DNA of 64,000 nt from CAVVDY01 sp963815775 (GTDB lineage: Bacteria; Acidobacteriota; Terriglobia; Terriglobales; Acidobacteriaceae), in the NCBI GenBank assembly GCA_963815775.1, contig CAWFIB010000025.1:186001-250000 (forward strand). The letters run 5' to 3'. Position 1 is the first letter of the stretch, and every line of letters begins with the position of its first letter. Made by a program: the position numbers and the translations under genes. The notes under the pieces were generated by a model. That model made no database searches. It was not told the origin of the DNA and saw nothing but the letters and a program-made list of their open reading frames with translations. Positions 58,965 through 64,000 of the stretch are shown here, piece by piece.

Positions 58965-60056
58965 CTACTTTGTCGCCTGTTGTGTCGGTCGCGGCGGCGC
59001 GTCGCTGTTGGGCGGCATGTCGCCGGTCAGCGCTTTCATGAATTCGATCAGGTCCTGCCGCTCCTGTCCGTTAAGAAAGTCGAGCGAGTGCATTTCCTTG
59101 TCCATGTAAGGGTTGGAATTTCCCCCACCGACATAGAAGTCCATCACGTCCTTGAGCGTTTTCAGGCTGCCGTCGTGCATGTAGGGGCCGGTGATCGCGA
59201 CGTTTCGCAGAGTTGGGGTGCGAAACGCGCCGGTGTCGTGAATGTCTCCGGAGACGGTGGCCCGCCCGCGATCGTTGGTCTTGCCGTTGTCGAAGCCGAC
59301 ACCGATGTTGTGAAACTTGTTGTCGGTGAACAGAGCGTAGTGCTCGCCAATGGTATGGCAAACCGCACAATTGCCTTTCCTGGGATCGCGGAAGACCTCG
59401 AAGCCGCGAATCTGAGCTTCCGTCATCGCGGATTTGTCGCCGCCATAGTAATAGCGATCAAACGGAGAGTTGCCGCTCAGCAGCGTGCGTTCAAACGAGG
59501 CGATGCACTTTTCAACTTTGGCATACGTAATGGGCCCTGGACCGAAGGCCTTCTGAAATGCAGCAACATAGCTGGGATCGCGCGATAGCCGCTGCGCGAC
59601 TCCGCGCAGCGTGTGCGCCATTTCGACAGGATTCGTAACCGGGCCCTCCGTCTGCTTCTCCAGCGAACCGGCGCGTCCATCCCAGAAATCGGAGGTCCAG
59701 TAAGCCGAGTTCAGTACAGTCGGAGCGTTGCGGGTACCATGCTGGCCGCCGACTCCCGTGGAGACAGGTGCGCCGTCAACAAATCCCATGGGCGGCATGT
59801 GACAGGTGGCGCAGGAAACCGTGTTGTCGATCGAGAGTCCGGTCTCGAAATAAAGGCGCCGGCCGAGCGCGATGGTCTCCGCCGTGGGCGGATTATCGGC
59901 GGGCACCGGAACCGGAGGAAGTCCGAGCGGGGCTTTGATTTCGACGACCGTGCCGACCGGGACTGCTGTGGGCCGGTTGGAAGCGGCGTACCAGAAGAGC
60001 AGACTTGCGATGACTACAGCTAGCCCAACGATATAAAGAGTGCGACGAGAATTCAT
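58965..60056 (-). CDS. Diheme cytochrome c peroxidase (CCP/MauG family)
   Basis: A 363-residue exported c-type cytochrome. An N-terminal anchor or signal (about residues 5-24) precedes two heme sites: CATCH (82-86) and CAVCH (230-234). GPYMHDGSLKTLKDV near residue 305 provides the distal Met-containing loop typical of bacterial CCPs. It reduces hydrogen peroxide to water using electrons from a small cytochrome. The ATG at 60056 is correct; a longer frame to 60221 would translate a tRNA fragment. It relies on cytochrome c maturation; a CcdA gene exists in this window at 26797. Confidence 0.92.
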   Translation of the reverse strand: MNSRRTLYIVGLAVVIASLLFWYAASNRPTAVPVGTVVEIKAPLGLPPVPVPADNPPTAETIALGRRLYFETGLSIDNTVSCATCHMPPMGFVDGAPVSTGVGGQHGTRNAPTVLNSAYWTSDFWDGRAGSLEKQTEGPVTNPVEMAHTLRGVAQRLSRDPSYVAAFQKAFGPGPITYAKVEKCIASFERTLLSGNSPFDRYYYGGDKSAMTEAQIRGFEVFRDPRKGNCAVCHTIGEHYALFTDNKFHNIGVGFDNGKTNDRGRATVSGDIHDTGAFRTPTLRNVAITGPYMHDGSLKTLKDVMDFYVGGGNSNPYMDKEMHSLDFLNGQERQDLIEFMKALTGDMPPNSDAPPRPTQQATK

Positions 60057-60072
60057 TCCTGAGCCGAATTGA

Positions 60073-60100
60073 ATGGTGGGCAGTGCAGGACTCGAACCTG
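60073..60100 (-). repeat. Direct repeat of the tRNA-Val 3' end (candidate attachment site)
   Basis: These 28 bases are identical to 61723-61750. They cover the CCA end, discriminator, 3' acceptor strand and most of the T-arm of tRNA-Val, in the same orientation. The next bases (60101-60140) are weakly tRNA-like but lack an acceptor 5' strand. Short repeats of a tRNA 3' end downstream of the intact gene are typical of integration by tyrosine recombinases. Confidence 0.7.
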
Positions 60101-60484
60101 AGATCTCCTGCTTGCAAGGATTGCACCCACGGCAAATCAACAACTTAGCACAAGTATCACAAAGTGTCACGATGCTGTATTCATGCGGGTTTGGAGCGGG
60201 TTGCGACCAAGCCCGTATCACTTCGGAACACGTAAGCTAGGCAGAGGGGAGACAAATTGGGCACAGCCGTGTGGGGTGAACCCCTCCATTGAGACAATCT
60301 GCGATTGGCGCACTTGCGGAGTTCTGCAAGAAATGTTTTGAGCGTGGTGCGAGTCGGCTACCACGCGCCCCGGTTACCACGAGTCGGACGTGATTCGATT
60401 TTGATTGCCCTTTGATTTCGATCAGTCTGACAGGCTCGAAACAGTAGAAAGTGTAGAGGATTACACTTGATTTCAGTCGCAATT
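60101..60484. other. Gene-free part of the tRNA-flanked segment
   Basis: About 380 bases with no gene I can support. The base composition is lower in GC than the flanks. Two short frames are present but unconvincing. No recombinase, promoter motif or repeat is recognised apart from the tRNA-like beginning. Confidence 0.4.
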
Positions 60485-61627
60485 TCAGGTTTTTTCGAGA
60501 TGGTCGCAACGCTGGCTGTCTGCTGAAAGGCTCGATCTACCGAGCAAAGCGGAGATTATAGCGATGCCGACCAGCGCTGATCCCGCGACGAAATATCGAT
60601 CCTCAATATGCGGGAACAACACGATGTGCGTCGCCCAAGAGAGAAGAACAACTGTCACAAGTTGTTTGAGGACTCTGGCCGTTCGGGAGGAGAAAAGCGA
60701 TAACGCCGCGACGAAAGGAAAGACCAGCACGCTGCTCTGGCGGGCTTCATCGACCATATCGTGCATCGCCTGGAAGTAGCCTGTCAGCCCAAATTGAGGG
60801 CTGACTTCTGCAGGATTCGGGATAGGATTTGCCGTATTCATCATGAGCACAGGCCAGCTGTAACTGTGCCAGACGTGGTTGATTCCCAAGACAATCACGG
60901 CGCTAAAGACTGCTAAGGAAACGGCGATAACTCGGGCGTGGATTTCCTGCCCGCGAATGGCACATCCAATTAGGAGCAAAGCTACAAAGATGACATTGTC
61001 CGTGCGCAGAAACAGCGAAAGCAGAAGAAGGGTGGCTCCAAGTGCTAAACGTCGATGCTCCACAAGCTCAAATGTGCCGAGCAGAACCACGAATGCCGAT
61101 AGTGCGTCAGGCGATCCCGTTCTGGCACTTGTGAACAAGATGGGAGCGATCAAGAGCAAAGGAATACAAATCGCTGCGCGCCCTTCGTCGATATACTTGC
61201 TGGCCCACACGAAAAGCACAAGGCCAATCAGGGCGAACGAGCCTGAGGAGATCAGGCGAGTGGCCTTCACGTACCCGATCCCAGCGTCGTGAATGCCGGC
61301 TAGCAGGCGGATATAGAGCGGACGGACCTGATAAAACCGCAACTGCTGGGAAAAGTGGTCGGCGTTCCGTGCAACATTGCGGCGGAAGTCTGATTCGTTG
61401 GCGATGTCCCCATACTCGTCCTGGGGAAGCTCGGCTCGTATAGCGCTGTATGCCTGTGCTTGAATGGATTTTGCATCGTGGTCGTGCAGTGCAATGGCAG
61501 AACCGATGTACGCGACCAGGTCCCAGTCGTAGTAGGGGATGAAATAGGCAGTCAGGGTGAGCCCGAGCAGGATTGTGGAGAACAGAAAACGCGCTGCGGT
61601 TCGCGAGCGAGTCGACGGTTCCGGCAT
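60485..61627 (-). CDS. Multi-spanning membrane protein, possible glycosyltransferase-C-like
   Basis: A 380-residue membrane protein with about ten predicted helices. After a basic N-terminus come ILLGLTLTAYFIPYYDWDLVAY and a loop with a DWDLVAYIGS motif (acidic, on the outside), which recalls the GT-C fold of lipid-linked-sugar transferases. A catalytic motif cannot be verified. It is the only gene of the segment between the tRNA-Val gene and its 3' repeat. Its codon use and GC look lower than those of the neighbours, suggesting transfer. Start at 61627 (GGACAAA upstream) is plausible. Confidence 0.65.
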   Translation of the reverse strand: MPEPSTRSRTAARFLFSTILLGLTLTAYFIPYYDWDLVAYIGSAIALHDHDAKSIQAQAYSAIRAELPQDEYGDIANESDFRRNVARNADHFSQQLRFYQVRPLYIRLLAGIHDAGIGYVKATRLISSGSFALIGLVLFVWASKYIDEGRAAICIPLLLIAPILFTSARTGSPDALSAFVVLLGTFELVEHRRLALGATLLLLSLFLRTDNVIFVALLLIGCAIRGQEIHARVIAVSLAVFSAVIVLGINHVWHSYSWPVLMMNTANPIPNPAEVSPQFGLTGYFQAMHDMVDEARQSSVLVFPFVAALSLFSSRTARVLKQLVTVVLLSWATHIVLFPHIEDRYFVAGSALVGIAIISALLGRSSLSADSQRCDHLEKT

Positions 61628-61723
61628 TTTGTCCAGCCTACATCATCGCTCGTTTACGTCGATTGTGCCCAACAGGACGGGCAATGTCCCAATCGCTAAA
61701 TGCTTGATCGCACGGGAGAAGGA

Positions 61724-61800
61724 TGGTGGGCAGTGCAGGACTCGAACCTGCGACCTTCTGGGTGTAAACCAGACGCTCTAACCAACTGAGCTAACCGCCC
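61724..61800 (-). tRNA. tRNA-Val (anticodon TAC), CCA encoded
   Basis: A complete cloverleaf on the minus strand: acceptor GGGCGGT pairs with ACTGCCC (one G-T), the D-arm contains AGCTCAGTTGGTTAGAGC, the anticodon stem is TCTGG/CCAGA around TTTACAC (anticodon TAC), and the T-arm is GCAGG-TTCGAGT-CCTGC. The 3' CCA is encoded. It decodes GUA and related Val codons. A 28-base copy of its 3' end lies 1650 bases downstream in the direction of transcription. Confidence 0.97.
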
Positions 61801-62051
61801 TCCGCGCATGCACTTGGCGCAGCGGACAACTCTTTGAGTCTAACCAGCGCGAAGGTCAGGGTCAATGGAATCGACGCAAGGCCCGGCTGCTGATCCTGAG
61901 ACAGGCTCGTTTCAAGGATGAGATCCGGAGCCAAAGTCGCGTCGAATTGGCACGCAGCTTCCCGCGCCTCCGCAGAAGATCTGAGCGTCTTTACCGTTTG
62001 TTCGTTAACTGCTTGCCCAGTGCTTTCGGCATCCTGCTAGAATTTTCTGTT

Positions 62052-63155
62052 ATGGCATTCCCTATTGATCGGCCCCGCCGCCTGCGTCGCAGCGAAATAA
62101 TGCGCTCGTTTGTTCGCGAAACTCGGCTCAATCCTGAAGGCTTCGTTTATCCGCTCTTCGTGTGTCCCGGTGAGGGAGTGCGCAAGGAAGTGCGCTCGAT
62201 GCCGGGCGTCTATAACCTTTCCGTCGACGAAGCGGTGAAGGAGTGTAGCGAAGTCAAGGCGCTGGGCATTCCCAGCGTGATCCTCTTCGGGCTTCCGGAA
62301 GAGAAAGACGAGATGGCCACTGGCGCCTGGGAGCGCAACGGGATTGTCCAGCGCGCCGCCCGCGCCATCAAGCGCGAGGTCCCCGGTCTTCTCCTGATGG
62401 GAGATGTCTGTCTTTGCGAGTACATGTCGCATGGACACTGTGGCATTGTCGATACGACGGGCTCCAAGGCGCGCCGCGAGGCCGATGCATTTGTTCGCGA
62501 GTTGGAGGCGAAGGGCAAGACTGTCCTCAAGGCCGGAGAGTCGGGAAGTGCGACAGCGACCGAAGTTGCATCGGAGTCAGCGGAAGACTACGAAATCATG
62601 AACGACGCCACCCTGGAGTTGCTGGCCAAGACAGCGGTGTCCCAGGCGGAGGCGGGCATGGACATCATCGCCCCCAGCGACATGATGGACGGGCGGGTGC
62701 AGGCCATTCGCACTGGGCTGGACGAGGCCGGCTTCGAGAATGTGCCGGTGCTTTCGTATGCGGCGAAATTCGCCAGCGGATTTTACGGACCCTTCCGCGA
62801 GGCAGCCGATTCCGCCCCTCACTTCGGAGACCGCCGCTCGTATCAGATGGATCCCGCCAATCTGCGCGAGGCCATGCGCGAGATCGAGCTCGATCTGGAG
62901 GAAGGCGCCGACATGATCATGGTGAAGCCGGCGATGCCATACCTCGATGTAATCCACGAGGCCCGCATGCGATACGATGTGCCCCTGGCGGCATATCAGG
63001 TCAGCGGCGAGTACGCCATGATCAAGGCGGCGGCGCTCAATGGATGGATCGACTACGAGCGCGTCATGATGGAGTCGCTGTTATGCATCCAACGCGCCGG
63101 AGCCTCCATCACTCTGACCTACTTCGCCAAAGATGCCGCCAAGTTACTGGGATAA
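62052..63155 (+). CDS. hemB: Porphobilinogen synthase (delta-aminolevulinic acid dehydratase) with insertion
   Basis: Condenses two 5-aminolevulinates to porphobilinogen in heme and tetrapyrrole synthesis. Zinc ligands Cys120, Cys122 and Cys130 lie in CLCEYMSHGHCG; the Schiff-base lysines are Lys239 (SYAAKFASGFYGPFR) and Lys292 (MIMVKPAMPYLD). At 367 residues it exceeds the usual 320-330. The excess is a charged, Ala/Ser/Glu-rich insertion at about residues 138-180, between GIVD and NDATLELLAK, next to the zinc site. The ATG at 62052 is the first with a plausible start; a longer frame to 61947 is not family-like. Confidence 0.93.
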   Translation: MAFPIDRPRRLRRSEIMRSFVRETRLNPEGFVYPLFVCPGEGVRKEVRSMPGVYNLSVDEAVKECSEVKALGIPSVILFGLPEEKDEMATGAWERNGIVQRAARAIKREVPGLLLMGDVCLCEYMSHGHCGIVDTTGSKARREADAFVRELEAKGKTVLKAGESGSATATEVASESAEDYEIMNDATLELLAKTAVSQAEAGMDIIAPSDMMDGRVQAIRTGLDEAGFENVPVLSYAAKFASGFYGPFREAADSAPHFGDRRSYQMDPANLREAMREIELDLEEGADMIMVKPAMPYLDVIHEARMRYDVPLAAYQVSGEYAMIKAAALNGWIDYERVMMESLLCIQRAGASITLTYFAKDAAKLLG

Positions 63156-63171
63156 GCTCCGCCGATAACGA

Positions 63172-63573
63172 ATGCGTTTACATCACACAGGGATTGTCGT
63201 CAGCGATTTGAGGTCATACGGCGCCGCGTATGCAGCGGGCCTTGGCTTGTCGGCAAAGTCTGAGGTCTTCCACGACCCGATCCAAAAAGTCAGGGTACAG
63301 TTCTGGGGCGGTGGCGAAGCGGAGAGTTTGATCGAGCTGATCGAGCCGGCGGGCGAGGACTCGCCCGTATGGCGTTCCTGCAAGAAGGGTGGGGGGCTGG
63401 ATCACCTCTGTTACGAGACGACAGATATCGAGAGAACCGTCGAGGAATCGCTTGGCAAAGGTGGTGCCTTAGTGCGGGAGATCGCGCCTGCTGTGGCTTT
63501 CGGTGGACGCCGGATTGCTTTCGTGTACTTTCTCGAGTTGGGGCTGATCGAATTCCTCGAGGTCGCGCCCTAA
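63172..63573 (+). CDS. VOC-family protein, methylmalonyl-CoA-epimerase-like
   Basis: A 133-residue vicinal-oxygen-chelate protein with paired beta-alpha-beta-beta-beta units. Metal ligands are suggested by LHHTGIVVSD (His5), GGLDHLCYET (His about 79) and LIEFLEVAP (Glu about 127-130), the arrangement of methylmalonyl-CoA epimerase or a glyoxalase. Length fits the single-domain type. The start ATG lies 16 bases after the hemB stop, so the genes are likely cotranscribed. If it is the epimerase, it would serve propionate or branched-chain breakdown; no mutase genes are in the window. Confidence 0.8.
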   Translation: MRLHHTGIVVSDLRSYGAAYAAGLGLSAKSEVFHDPIQKVRVQFWGGGEAESLIELIEPAGEDSPVWRSCKKGGGLDHLCYETTDIERTVEESLGKGGALVREIAPAVAFGGRRIAFVYFLELGLIEFLEVAP

Positions 63574-63586
63574 GGCCAAATCCTCT

Positions 63587-64000
63587 TTAGAACGCCTTAT
63601 ACACCATTTCGGGTGCGGCTTGGTGCATCAAGAGCGTCACCGCGATCAGGACTACGGCCAGACCAGAGATCCAGGCTGCGCGGGCATACCACGACGTGAT
63701 GATGGGGGCCCCATCCCAGTGTGCGGAGACGACGCGTCCATAGGCTGCTTCCCAGATGGCCAGCACAATCGTCGCAACCACAAAGATCGCTAACCAGACC
63801 TCCAGCATTGGCAGCAGGCCAAGGCGCAAGTAGAAGACGCCCATCTCCTTCCAGTTTGACCAGAACCACAACAGTGACAGGGTGAAGTAGGTAAAGGTCA
63901 AGCCCCGGGCCAAGGCGCGATAGACCGGGTCTTTGGCGAGTTTCCGGTAGCGCTGGCGGCCCAGCCACATGGCGAGCAGAATCTGGTAGAGCTTGTTCAA
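63587..64000 (-). CDS. C-terminal part of an MBOAT-family membrane acyltransferase
   Basis: The coding strand runs off the window's right edge, so only about 137 C-terminal residues are visible. They include WLGRQRYRKLAKDPVYRAL and GLTFTYFTLSLLWFWS followed by further helices (MLEVWLAIFVVATIVLAIW, ISGLAVVLIAVTLLMH), like the end of DltB/AlgI-type O-acyltransferases. The apparent start near the edge is an artefact of truncation. Such enzymes acylate cell-surface polymers; the substrate cannot be assigned. Confidence 0.7.
   Translation of the reverse strand: MNKLYQILLAMWLGRQRYRKLAKDPVYRALARGLTFTYFTLSLLWFWSNWKEMGVFYLRLGLLPMLEVWLAIFVVATIVLAIWEAAYGRVVSAHWDGAPIITSWYARAAWISGLAVVLIAVTLLMHQAAPEMVYKAF

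Noticed and set aside
60073..60140. A second functional tRNA gene
   Set aside because: Only the T-arm and 3' acceptor are intact; no matching 5' acceptor strand or D-arm and the anticodon-like stem has a mismatch.
60057..60221. N-terminal extension of the peroxidase gene to 60221
   Set aside because: The extra codons translate the tRNA-Val 3' fragment; the signal peptide begins at the ATG at 60056.
61947..62051. Extended start for hemB at 61947
   Set aside because: The added 35 residues are not family-like; the HemB N-terminus begins naturally at 62052.

Overview
The window reads as chromosomal DNA of a GC-rich, Gram-negative-type bacterium, most likely an Acidobacteriota (Terriglobia-like) genome. 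The inference rests on the mix of genes: two Crp/Fnr regulators with a CLSCKL cysteine motif, a Ser/Thr kinase fused to a TPR-like tail, an S9B dipeptidyl peptidase, KDO and GDP-mannose synthesis, a TonB protein and a cytochrome c peroxidase, all separated by many short intergenic palindromes. No 16S rRNA or species-level marker is present, so the assignment is an inference. Nearly all genes are housekeeping or ordinary accessory genes. I see no phage, transposase, integrase or CRISPR array.

Layout. 0-10 kb: tRNA methyltransferase trmJ, an Fnr-like regulator, a cold-shock protein, a ROK sugar kinase, mutM, a STAS protein, a block of unknown secreted or membrane genes, purA and a small monooxygenase. 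10-18 kb: adenosine deaminase, an APC permease that seems to begin at CTG, a DUF4160/DUF2442 toxin-antitoxin-like pair, a DPP-IV-like peptidase, a zinc-ribbon coiled-coil protein and an RlmI-type methyltransferase. 18-23 kb: a membrane-stress operon (Xre regulator, NfeD-like protein, tiny membrane proteins, flotillin, PspA). 23-30 kb: deoxynucleoside kinase, a second Fnr-like regulator behind a large nested hairpin, a thiol-redox operon (ccdA, tlpA, DsbD-alpha-like), a FAH hydrolase and a fibronectin lipoprotein. 30-37 kb: kdsB, an M48 protease, a HigB/HigA-type module whose toxin is frameshifted, and a GDP-mannose cluster (manA, manC, phosphomannomutase). 37-47 kb: aminotransferase, coaD, an alpha/beta hydrolase, an oxidoreductase, a GH15 hydrolase, an SDR, a large Ser/Thr kinase and a TauE fragment. 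47-58 kb: site-2 protease, trpS, HAD hydrolases, a lytic transglycosylase, galT, tonB, scpA-scpB and a secreted propeller-like protein. 58-64 kb: diheme peroxidase, a 1.65 kb segment bounded by a tRNA-Val gene and a copy of its 3' end, hemB with an unusual insertion, a VOC protein and the end of an MBOAT acyltransferase.

The most unusual material lies between and around genes. It includes families of palindromes with TAAA/TGAA loops, a composite repeat present three times, the tRNA-flanked mini-island, the nested hairpin that reaches into the ribosome-binding site of the second Fnr-like gene, phased direct repeats at the promoter of the membrane-stress operon, and the inserted segments in HemB and ScpB. 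Functional linkage is clearest for the envelope-stress operon, the thiol-redox operon with its neighbouring cysteine-rich regulator, the GDP-mannose cluster and scpAB. Start codons were adjusted where a good ribosome-binding site or family alignment favoured a different start from the longest frame.
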